A stretch of 64,000 nt of DNA from Xylona heveae TC161 (Eukaryota > Ascomycota > Xylonomycetes > Xylonales > Xylonaceae): positions 930,001 to 994,000 of the forward strand of contig NW_017264194.1 in NCBI RefSeq assembly GCF_001619985.1. Reading direction: 5' to 3'. The notes under the pieces were generated by a model. That model was not told where the DNA came from and did not search any database. It saw only the letters and a list, made by a program, of their open reading frames with translations. This document shows positions 12,618-24,900 of this stretch, in pieces (position 1 is the first letter of the stretch; each line of letters begins with the position of its first letter). A program made the position numbers and the translations under genes.

Positions 12618-12710
12618 TCATGTTGGACTGTTGGACAGTTGAACCGTTGGACCGTTGAACACTGGACCGTTGGACGTTGGACAGTTGAACCGTTGGACAG
12701 TTGGAAAGTC
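12618..12710. repeat. Degenerate GTTGGAC/GTTGAAC repeat
   Basis: Some nine imperfect 8-10 bp units built on GTTGGAC and GTTGAAC. Two more related words reappear at about 13020-13050. Confidence 0.7.
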
Positions 12711-12721
12711 AGTCTTTGCCT

Positions 12722-12766
12722 ATAGGATATAGGATATATCATACATGATACATGATACATGATATA
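12722..12766. repeat. Short ATAGGAT and ATACATG tandem repeats
   Basis: Two small arrays, TATAGGA-type and ATACATG-type, lie side by side, each with two to four units. Confidence 0.65.
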
Positions 12767-12892
12767 GCTCTGACAAGGACACGACAGCACACGGTGCACA
12801 GCACGCAACATGCTAGATAGCTGGTTGCTGGTTGCTGGTAGCCTGATAGATGTCTGCATGGTAGTCTGCATTGGCAATTGTCAAACAGCGTT

Positions 12893-13012
12893 GCTCAGTA
12901 TTCATTGCTCAGTACTCAGTACTCACTACTTACTACTTAGTATTCAGTACTCACTGCTTATTACTTGCTGCTCACTGCTTAGTGTGTAGTACTTACTGCT
13001 TACTACTTAAAT
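12893..13012. repeat. Degenerate CAGTACT/ACTTACTGCTT repeat
   Basis: About 120 bp of 6-8 bp imperfect units of the form CAGTACT, CACTACTT and ACTGCTT. Short open frames over this stretch are repeat artefacts. Confidence 0.65.
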
Positions 13013-13159
13013 ACTTTGGGCGTTGGACCATGAACCTTGGACCGTGGACTTTAGTTTTCTTGGTTTTCTTGATTTTGTTAGACAAGATATACTGTATGCT
13101 AGCAAATCATCAAAGACTTAGAACCAACTACACGTCTTTCTATTATCTAGCTAACTACT

Positions 13160-13220
13160 AGCTACTATCAATACCTAGGGTAACGGATCCTAGGGTGACA
13201 GGTCCTAGGATAACAAGTTC
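13160..13220. repeat. Three-copy repeat of about 17 bp (CCTAGGGTAACGGAT type)
   Basis: Three to four imperfect units, each starting CCTAGG or TCTAGA-like and containing GTAAC/GTGAC/ATAAC, follow with a 16-17 bp period. Confidence 0.6.
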
Positions 13221-14688
13221 TAGATCAAGCCTGACTCGAGTCTTGACTCTTGTACTCCAAGCATGGCTGTATAAGTTCATGACTAACCAAGGTAAGGTAG
13301 GTATAAAACTAATTGAGCAGGATAAGGATGTATTTAGTTAGATTTCCCTTGTTGCTAACAGGACTGGTGAGAACAGTACTAAATATCAAGGGAAGTTGGA
13401 ATAGAATAAGCTACAAGTTAGTAAGTTTGTAAGTTAGTAGAGGGTTTTGTAATTGATTAGTTGATGCTATAACATTGTACTCATATAGTATACAAAGAGA
13501 GATAGATAGACATACATGCATGAGGTAATAAGGGGGGGGGCGGGGAAGAAAACAAAAGAAAAGGCAAAAAACACGAGACAACAAACGATAAGAAAACAAG
13601 ACAACACAAAAGAAACCCCGAGCATAAGAAAGAAATATTAGTAAGGGAGGGAAAACAGACAATCCTGTCTGCATTTCCTCAAAATCTACATCAGCATATC
13701 ACAGCACAGCACGCACAGCACCGAGTCATCAACACTGTCATACATTGTTTGGGTCAATCCACTACAACTAGCCCCCACGAGAGACTTCCATGCATGAAAA
13801 AGAAAAATAAGAGAGGGGAAAAAACAATGAAAAAGGAAGAAGAAAAAAACAAATATTCCCATTATCTTTGCTGGTCCAAACGAAAAGGAAAAAGAAAAGT
13901 AGAGTTAAAAAGAAAAAGAGACGACACAGATCCGCACACACACTTCGCAAAAAGCTAATAATTAAAAAAAGAAGAAAAAAAAAAGTAAAAGGGAGAGGAT
14001 CGGAAACAAGGTCAGAGACACAACCTAATTCTTAAACCCTGGCTTCTCCCCTTCACCCGAAACGGGGCCCCCTCCCTAATTTTTCTCATACAGATCATCT
14101 TTTCGCCTCATGCTACACACAATATCTGGAAGCCTCGTCTCCTTGATTGCATCTCACCCTACTCTCCTCGCCCATCCCAAGTCAATCCCTCGCTTGCTCC
14201 ATTGCTCAATTGCTGAACCCGCTCACTAACTCACCCGTTTTCTCTTCGTCGATTAAATCTTTGCAAGGTCAGTCTAAACAGAGGGTGGCCGCCCATGCCA
14301 GTTCATAGATTGAACAAATTCGTGTTTTGTGGGGATTTTTATTTTTTCATTTTGCTGAATCCGTAAAAAAAAAAAAAGTAGTGCAATTTCCGTACGTACG
14401 TAATGGCGGTCTCCATGTGGAACCAAATCCGCTGCGAGCTGAGAGAGGAGGGCGAACAGATCAAAAATGGAGAGGGAGAAAGAGCCAAAGATGGAGAAGA
14501 GATTTGAACGTCCGGTTTTGGGAGAGAACATGGCGTACACCGAGGAAGGAAAAGGATCTGGATTCGAGACGGTCATGGTGGAAAAAAAAGGGGCGTGGAG
14601 CGCGCGCGTGCGCGCGACATTGAGATCAAATTTGGCGGCGTTGGATCATCTCCGCCCGAACCTGCTGTACACGAAAAGTTCGTATTGT

Positions 14689-16109
<1,421 letters not shown>

Positions 16110-19100
16110 GGCGTGCCTACACTCGCCGCAGCGACGATATTATGAAAAAGACGCGAGAGGCGAAAAGAGTGGGGGGATCGAAAAGTCGCGACAGTTGCGG
16201 TGCGGCTGGTTGTGGGTTGTTGAAGAGACGAAGGAAAAATCGCAAATAAGTGATCCGTGCGGGCGGCGGTTGAGAAACACTGAGAAACGCGTCGTTAGAG
16301 CTTTGGCTCTTTAGGTGAGAAAAAAAATAAATCAAAAAAGGAGCCTGAGATTTCACCCGAGGCTAGACCCGGCGCAGATGGAGGGGAGAAGGAAGATCAA
16401 GATGATTGGAAGGGAAAAAGAGATTGGGTAAGAAGAAGACGAGAGGGGAGAGGGAGTGAAGAAGCGATGAGCTTTTTCCCCAGGATAACACATACACACA
16501 ATTACTTGGCGAAGAGTGGAGCGACAACAGCAATGGCCCGGTAAACTCACAGATCGATCGCGATGCGTTCTGGAATCAATAACGTGGGGAAACGTTGCTG
16601 TGAGGATGTCGACGACAAGAAAGACGGCAAAGCCGGCTCACGCGAGGACGGTAAGTTAGTTGGGTCGAACCCTCTCGGCGAATGGGGCGATGAATGAAGC
16701 CGAGCCTCTTTGGGGGGAGCTGCCTCTTTTATTTGGCAGAAGAGTCACTTCTCACTTCTCTCGACTCTGCCCAGAAGAAACAAATACAAATAAAAGAGTA
16801 TTCGTGCGACCGCCAGAGGAGTGAAAATTGGGAGTGAAAAGAAGAAGGGGAGAGAAATCTGATGAAAGGCGGGATAACAGTTGTATGCAGGGTTCTTGGA
16901 AAGCTGCCAAAGAATAGGTGATGGAAGCTTCAGCGTTTAACCGCTTATGTTATCGCTGGTACTCTGTGGACCGTGACCACAGGGCGGCTGCAATACCAAA
17001 CAAAAGCCACTGGTAGGTCTAATTCAAGGAGGACAAGATGCTGTGTGGAAAGGGAGAATAACAAACGAGAAGGAAAGGAGGGAAAGAGAGAAGAGAGGGC
17101 AAAAGGTAACTACGGTGTGAACCAAGTTTAGAAACAATGACGCCTCAAGGGAGATTCCCGTCGGTCACTCTACACCACAAAAGATATCCTAGACTTTTCT
17201 CTTATGTCTGTCGATTATGGCTCAAGTCAGGAAGATGTCTAAAGACGAATTGATCCTTTGTCACTCTTTCTTGTTGCAATCGATGGTGAAAACGTTGCTT
17301 CATTGAGGGCAATTGGATTGACCCTGTTCACGGTAATATTGATACTATCTCTTGTGGCTTAAAGCTTGGGCGTTAGGCGCAAAAGGCACGCGCGTATAGA
17401 TATATTGTCCTGGCGGGGAAGACGTGAAAGTCCTCGTCAATACTGGCAATTGTATAGGTCAAAGTGGGCTGCGTTTCTTTCCATCTTCCTTTCCCTGGAG
17501 CTTCAAAAAGTTTAAAATTTGAACATCTTCTACATAATAGGATTGGACGATTCAAGGGAGAAGCTCTTTTCAAGGGGCAGGGGCATGTCATCATAGCGCA
17601 CATGTGGCACACTCATGTATCATGGCCAGGCGTATTGTTCTTTCTCTCCACCCTTAGACATATCAATTTCATATGAAGAGTCACACTACATGTCGAGAAT
17701 TGAGCTTGATATGATATCACGGAGAAAGAGGGGATGGAACCTTCGGAGCATCAACATGAAGGAGGAGCAGCACCTGAGGAGCCGGAGTTTGCTGCTCTAA
17801 CTCCCTCAAGAACATTGAAATGCTGCTCAGATCTTTGCTATTTTATCATTCATAGCAGAAAGGCTCATAGCGAAAAACTCTTTCGAGGGGTCATATTTCT
17901 TTCGATTCCAACGGCCCTTCGCCTCGCTCCAAGCTGTACGCGTCGCCTGTAGCGTGACGGTCCATCGGCAGTCGGGGAAGCGTCAGACTAAATCCTTTTC
18001 TGGACTTGTAACCTTCTTGGTCCTCTCAATACAAGTACTCGCTTTTGTGATATGCTTTTCATCCTCGATCCTCATTATTGCACTTGATAACATCATCATT
18101 GTTCCATTGGTCAGAAATGAAAACAGGTCAAGCAAGAGATCAATTGATAGAGAGGAATCATGTCAAAACATATACCAATCTCTCTACCTGCACTTCATCC
18201 TGGTGACAACGCTGATGGCCATGCTGCGGCGTAAATCTTGACAGGGCCACGCAAGAGTTAAAAGTACCGTGAAAACTGTGTGTATGTACCTTATGTGTTG
18301 TGGCTGTCGCTGTCTCTGATTACTCATTCTAACTGGTCGCCCAGCAACCGGCCGTTAGCTCTTCTTCCCCAAGACTTCCCTCCGCTGCGTTAGACGGCTA
18401 CGCCACAACTTGTATCTCTGCAAGGAAACATGACGGCAGTCGGTCACTGCAGTATCAATGAATCTTGCTAATCTGACACTGCACCTGCTTCTACCCTCAC
18501 TTCAGACATTCAATTTAGATTTTTTTTGGTAGTCGCCATAGATTCAGTTCATATGCACTCTCCGAAACACCACGGAACAGAGCGCCTCTGCTGGTATTAC
18601 GCAGTTCAACTGCTCTCCAGCAGAATTACACCATCATTCAAGGTTTCTCCCAGCCACAGGTAGACGATAAAACTGCTCAAGTGCATCAACCATATGTGTA
18701 GCGCTATTACAATGAATACATTAATGACTCGCTGGTCATTGGTCTGTTTTATTGGCTCTTCATTACATCGTAATCGAAATCGAAAACGTAGGAGGCAAAG
18801 AAAGAAAGAGAACGAAAAAGAAAAAGCATTGCAGAAACAAAAACAAGTCCCAGGGAGAGGGGAAAAGGACGAAGGAGGCTTGTCCCTGAACTGCCCTTAA
18901 ATGCAACGCCGAACCCATGCCACTATATCACAATACACGAAAGGTATCAAACTGTACGTGCTGCAACAATCGTGACTCGTCACCAATTAGTACTAACGTG
19001 AGATAATCAAGTGCTTGCAAGTCATCAGCAATGATAGACTTGATTAGGCACATTTGATCGACTTGCGTAGAGTGAAAATTTATCAGAAATGGACAAGAGG

Positions 19101-19334
19101 AACAAAGAAAGGTGAAAGAAAAAGGAAAAGCGGTCAAATCTCAAGAAACCCCTCCCAGTAAATGTGAACAAAGCCAATATCAAATATTGTACAAGGAGAA
19201 ATGGATATCAAAAGCTGTAAAAAAAGTGAAAAACAAGCTTGGTGAACTCGACGTGGCATCGTAGCCGGCACAAAGCATATTTCCGTTTCTAGAAATTCGC
19301 TTCTAACGGCCGGCATTCATGGCAACTCGGCTTT
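16110..19334. other. Long upstream region of PP1 and downstream region of the LRR gene
   Basis: About 3.2 kb without a gene I can support. The first kilobase is purine-rich on the plus strand (pyrimidine-rich on the PP1 strand), as expected for promoter and leader of PP1. An ACGCGT word occurs at 16287-16292. A hydrophobic 95-codon frame near 17954-18241 resembles a transporter helix but shows no further support. The last part should be 3' flank of the LRR gene. Confidence 0.5.
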
Positions 19335-21922
19335 TCAGCCCAGGGTCCGGCCTGAAGACGTGATTCCCTGACCCTCAGCCAAGGGCGTTCTAGGGCCGGA
19401 CCGGATAGTGCTGGCAGGACTGTAATCTCGTCCCGCCGGATGATTACGGGGACCCGTTTGGTTTTCCCAGCCCTCTTCGCTGAGAACGCTAAGCCACCCA
19501 TTGCCGACCTCTGTCTTCAGCGCTTCGAGCTTTTGCTTGTAGCGCTCACCATTCAAGTCTGAGCCCTTTGTGTCTTTGGAAATCATTGGTTTTGCAGAGG
19601 GTACTTCGAATGCTGATCCATCAGTCGGAACGGATAGACTAGGATCCACCTGAAGGCTAGGTGGTTGTCTTGAGGAATGTGGTGGCATATCAGAGGTTGC
19701 AGAGTCGTTTACAGAAGTTTTGTTCGGTGCTTCTCTGTCTGAAGAAAGCTGGCCAAGCGAGCTGTTAATGTTGCCCGGACTGGATTCCTCTTGCGTCGCT
19801 CTAGGCGGACTACTCGACTGTGAAAGATTAACCATTCTTCTCTTTGGGCCCTTTTTTCGACGAGTGGAGGCCTTCTTAGCATCGACCGTGACTGTCTGAT
19901 TCTCCGCTGGCGGCTCTTGAATCACCGCAATTTCTGACGGCTTTGCAGTAGGCTTGCTCTCTTGCACCGGTTCAATATCGTGCACTGGAGGAGGCGGGTC
20001 CAAAACAGGCACATTTGACGATTCAGCGACACGGTCGATAAGGTGCCGCCGCTCACTGTAGCTAGGTCCCGTCGAGTCGATAATGATGTCGGTAGTGTAG
20101 CCAGGAGACGATCGAAAGAGATTGAAAATGGTCACACGATAGTTGCTATGCGTCTTTGTAAAAGGGTTGCCAAAAACCCAAATCTCTCGGATCTCAGGTA
20201 TACTCGTCAACCGCGCGAGTTCGGTAGGATCGGTTAGTTTGTTGTCCCGGAGGTCCAGTCTCTCCAAGGAGGGCAATCTTTCAATGCCGGCTAAAGAGGC
20301 CAGGCGATTGCCGCGCAGATTCAAAGCATTAATTGCGGGAAGCGGATGCTTCAGCAAGGAGTGCAAAGACTCAATCATACAATTTGACATATTAAGAGCT
20401 CTCAGGGAGGTGAGAGTCGCGAGGCTGTCCGGGGTCTCAGAAAATAGGTTGGACGACAGATCCAACGAGGTCAGTGTTTCGGCAACAGGTGCAAGACTGG
20501 ACGCGGAAATGGCAGTCAATGAATTGTCCGCCAAGCAGAGGTGTTTTAGAAACCTCCACTTTGAGGGACCCATTGACGCCGAAGTAAGAATGTTCGTAGA
20601 GCTTCCGCTGCGGTATGGCCGACTTGAGCGGGCACTAGAGGTGGAGCTCCCCGAGCCGGAACGCTTGCTTCTGGGGACGGTCATCTTGGTCTGGCCGTGG
20701 GAAGAACCGTGCCTCGAGCTGACGGGCCGAGCAGGGGAAGTGCTTCTCGGGCGGGGAGATTGAAGGCCTCTAGAGCCATCCGATGCAGCACTGACTACGG
20801 CAGAGCCGCTAGGACTGCCACCATGTTCGCCTTTATCATCGGGTTTTGGTGTTCCTGGAGCGGAGTTGCCACCGACGGGTTGGGCAGTCTTTGACACGGG
20901 GCTAGGTGCTACCCAGGCAAGCACAGGCGACGACTGTGCTTTGGACGAGCGCCGTCTTCGCTTCTCCACGTCATCCAGTACAATGTGAATTAGAAGCTCG
21001 GCGGGGTCGTCTAGCTCTGCGCGCTTAACAGTCAGACTGCGCAGCTGCTCGGCCATTCGGTCCCAGCCAAAGAACTGGCGAAAATCGACATCTACAACCT
21101 CCAGAGCACTAACGTTTTTGAAAGCAATCAAGGGTACTGCCGAGTCAAACGGAAATTCCTCATAGCCCTCAATGAGGCGCGCCTTGTAGTCAGGAGATAG
21201 TCTCAGACATGGAATCTTTGTAAAGGCGGAATACAGATATTTGAGGTCCGTCTCAATCGCTTGCTTGGCCTTCTCCGACTTGGCTGCAGAGTTGGAGTTG
21301 AACCCGAAATTGGACCACATGGACGTCATGGAGGACATTACGCTGCGCACACTAGAGACGGAGTGAATTGAATCACGGTCTGCACTCCGTCGCTTGGTTC
21401 TCTGAGACTGGCCAAGAAAAGACACGTAATTCCCAGGAGAAGCACTTGTGTGTATATTTTCAAGCCGGACATTCATGGGGCCCACAGAGATACCCAAGTC
21501 TTCGAAACGGGAAAGCAAGTAAAAGAGGTGATGAGGTGTGAGAGAAAGCTTGGCGGGCTTTATTGGTTGTGAGGAGAAACTCAAAGAAGAGAGAGAGAAG
21601 GCTGCTGTCAAGGCGCTGGTTGTGGAAGATGAAGTGCTCGATGAGCGTTCATGAGAGCTTGGGCCCGTGGGGCGAGGTGTTGGGTGACCATTTCCGATCG
21701 TGCTTGATATGCTCGAAGATTGCCCATGCTTGGCAGGCGGTCGCCGTAACTGTAACGCGTTTGCGAGTGCCTTTTCATGAGTCCGGACGAAATAAGCCAG
21801 GTTCTGTGAAGGAAGGTAACGTGTCAGTAAAAGACTCTCTGCGATTTAAGACTCTCGAGCCTTCTCTTGGTGGGAATCTAGAGACATGCCTTTATGAAGT
21901 TTGATCCGTCTTCGGTGTCCAT
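19335..21922 (-). CDS. Leucine-rich-repeat protein of unknown function
   Basis: Two exons (21922-21890 and 21803-19335) give 833 aa. The first exon encodes only MDTEDGSNFIK; the second continues NLAYFVRTHEKALANALQL. The two join in frame only if the intron is GC-AG. Residues about 422-575 form five to six SDS22-type leucine-rich repeats (for example LTSLDLSSNLFSETPDSLA and LERLDLRDNKLTDP) closed by an LRR-cap-like NPFTKTHSNYRVTIFNLF. The regions before and after are long, Ser/Pro-rich and probably disordered. The N-terminal block around LTPHHLFYLLSRFEDLGISV is also well ordered. I believe this is a conserved filamentous-fungal protein without an assigned role; LRRs suggest a protein-binding scaffold. 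It is not Sds22, which is much shorter and nearly all repeats. Confidence 0.88.
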
Positions 21923-24900
21923 GATGGCTTGGTGCAGGCAACAAAGAAGAAAAAGGACGTCTGCCAATAAAGTGTCGAAAGCTCAGCCTTTGGGGTTAAC
22001 GGTTATCATGTCGAGGCACCCGAAAGTAACATGTACAGTGAATTCCAAAACGCAGCGCTGCTGCGCGTGCTGTATTCTGAGATGGATCTTCGAAGGAGGT
22101 GAGGTACGTATGAACAATCTGAGATGGTGACATGCCCGTGTTAGCTTCATCTACCCCAAGATACAAGCCCCCAGATCCCTGGTGGCATTACGGCACAGCG
22201 ACTTGAATGGTACCCATCATAGTCACAGTGAGAACAAGACAAGAAGTTGTAAAAACACAGTGTAGAAGGGATAGCAGCTAGAGTGGCCATCACCTGGCAA
22301 GCAGAGGACACACTTCAGGTCGGACTCACCACCTCGTTATGATCAAAAACAAAAGGCCGAATAAATGTCCAAAGCAGACCGTCACCGACAAAGACAGATT
22401 CTCAAGTCAGAATCCAGGAGCGACCTGCGACCAATCCGGGGTTGTGCTTGAGCGTGTTTGTGTGACAGGGTTTTCCGTGTGAAGGTGTGTCGTGGGTGCA
22501 GGTCCTGCCTCACCTGCACACCCAAGATCAAGACGAAAGCACAATAGTTGACCCGTGCCGAACGCGAGTCCAGAAAACACCGTCTCTGGTGAGATGTACT
22601 GGCCACCGCCTAGCAAATTAATGGATAAACAAAACCAAATGTACAAAGGCTCCAAAGCAGCCTGAGACCGAAGTCAATGAAGGCAGATAAAGATTAAGGG
22701 GAAAAGAAGAGGAGAGAGAGAGAGAGAGAGAGATCAGGGCCTCTTTGCGCAAGGCGGAAAGTTTCGACCAAGGGGCCTGAAAGTGGAAAGCTGTAACTAA
22801 TCCAGCACGAGAAGGAGATGAGAGACGGATTCGATAGCCCTCGAGGCGCCTGATTTGGCTGAATTGGCGGGGCCCGGCACTAAAAGCAACACGAAGCGAG
22901 AGATTGCGATTTTGGAGGTTCGGCTGATGATTGGACGTTTCGGGGCCGACGAACACACCAATTTAACATGCGATGGGACCAACCCCATCCCACTTCTAAT
23001 CCTCCTCCTCCCTCCCCTTCAGCAACTAACGTACAAATACTGTTGCAGACTTACATCAATCTACATATTATCTGCCTCTTCTTGCTTGCTATTCTGTAGT
23101 TGTTACACTCCTACCTCTTTCCTGTCTTGGTTGTTTGATCATCATCTCCCCTCCCTCCCAACAATCTATTTCGACCCTTGTTCCTCCGTCGCTGTCATCT
23201 CTCCCCTTTGCAACACAGAATGATTAGATGGACACGATGAGATTGTTCTCCTTTAATCTTGAATTCGGCACATCACCGATCGCCGATCGAATTGACCCGT
23301 TTGTTGCATCAGAAAAAAATTTTTCATTACTCTGCGTTTCAATATGAAGAGGGTCTGCGCTGAATTAGGCCGTGCTGTCCCGGACGTAATAGTTTTTCCC
23401 AAGTAGCTATGGTGACGCGCTGGAAGGGAAAAAGAAGGGAACCCCTGTTCATGTATTGATACCTTTAGTGCGCCTGGTGCGCTGCGCCTGGGAGGCGGCG
23501 CCCACACCACTTTCAAGGGTCTACCACCTCCAGAGCCTCTCAGCTGTGTGGACGAGGCCATGAATGTCGATCATGAGCTCAGCATGCTGCAGCCCCCCAA
23601 CGCGACAATCAAATAAATTTCCCTTTCGAAGGATGACAGGCGCAGATTCGGGGTGGGCACGCTTGAGACCACCCTCCCTGGGGTCATGGCAAATGATCCG
23701 AGCGGGTATGAGTGAAAGAGAAGTGAGCGCGTCCGTGTGGGTGCGCACGCCCGGATCAATCATCTAGAAACAATTCGCACCAGTTTCAGTTGATCCGCAG
23801 GTGCTTTCCCTAGCGGCGCTGCTTCGGAACTGGTCCCCTTCATTCAGGCTCAAACCTGCTCCTGTGCCTCCAACATTCTTCTGCTGCTCATCCATCCCGG
23901 ACAAGTTATGGATCGGCCTACCGACCGTGGGTAGGCCAGTCGCTAAATTGAGCTTGGTCCGGCGGCTCGAGGGTCCACATGAGAGAGAGCTAACCGACCA
24001 TCATTGCACTCTATTTCTCGGCCGTCTCCTCCGAGTACGCTCCCGGTAAAGGCACTTGTACCATATCGCAAGTGATAGCCAGATGGGCGAGTAAAACAAG
24101 ATGATGAAAAGAATCCGAGAACCAAGACTCAAAGTAAGAAAATCAAAGTAGAGAGTGACAGCACGGGCCGCTATGACCGAGCACCACAGAAAATAATTAT
24201 GCCGCGGAACAATGGTGCGTGTGTGGGCGCGCCATCTGCGGCATCGCGCTGGGCCGATAAGCCCGGTCGGATAGGTTATCAGATAGGATGGCTCAACTTG
24301 CCTTAAGCTAAGTTTTACCCTTGCCGTTCACGGTCGCCCACGCTACTCTAGAATAGGGTCTGGCTTTGCGCTCAGTGGGATCCACCACGCCCGGGCATAA
24401 CTCCGGGCTATCCTCAGTGAATGCCGAGTTTCTGAGGCAACGCGCTATCGGAACCAAATAAACTGTGATAATCGTCTGAAACATCTGACCTTTATCAGAA
24501 GAGTGGCACTGCATCGATTATGAACAATGCTCAGAGAAACAGTCGCCCTTTTAAATTCCCCAAACGAGCAACTTCAAAGTCGCATCTAAACGGTTGTATT
24601 GACGATTTCCATGCAATTTGGCGCTTCGTAACATGCAATTTGCCGGCTCATGTTGACGACTATGGTCTGGGCTTGAGCCTAATACCCATCGCGTTCCACA
24701 GAGCTCACAGTGACCTCGCACAAAGAACCGTTATAGCATTTGCTTGCTTTTGCTGCTTTTTCATGCGCGTAGCGTCGCGCAGGCCATAGATCGTTCGCTG
24801 CGCGGCTGCACGGCCGCCAGCAGCCTGCAGAAATCCTAGCTACGCGCCCATTGCACAAAATCGATCAACTGTAACCGGAATTGTGCTGTATCTGCATTTG

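Larger units (their letters stand above)
10866..14688. other. Repeat-rich intergenic region with an assembly gap
   Basis: About 3.8 kb between SAR1 and the convergent PP1 gene has no convincing coding sequence. It is made up largely of simple and degenerate tandem repeats (listed separately), a 10-N gap, and a purine-rich stretch at about 13540-14000. The ends should hold the 3' untranslated regions of the two flanking genes. Confidence 0.6.

Noticed and set aside
17954-18241. Hydrophobic frame resembling the first helix of an MFS drug transporter (ILIIALDNIIIVP)
   Set aside because: Only about 15 residues match, the following conserved transporter motifs are absent on either strand, and stops close the frame. 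Chance similarity of a hydrophobic stretch is more likely than a relic.
19335-21922. LRR protein as the PP1 regulator Sds22, because it neighbours the PP1 gene
   Set aside because: It is far longer than Sds22, has few repeats, and I found no clear RVxF docking motif; adjacency with 3.2 kb between them is weak evidence.
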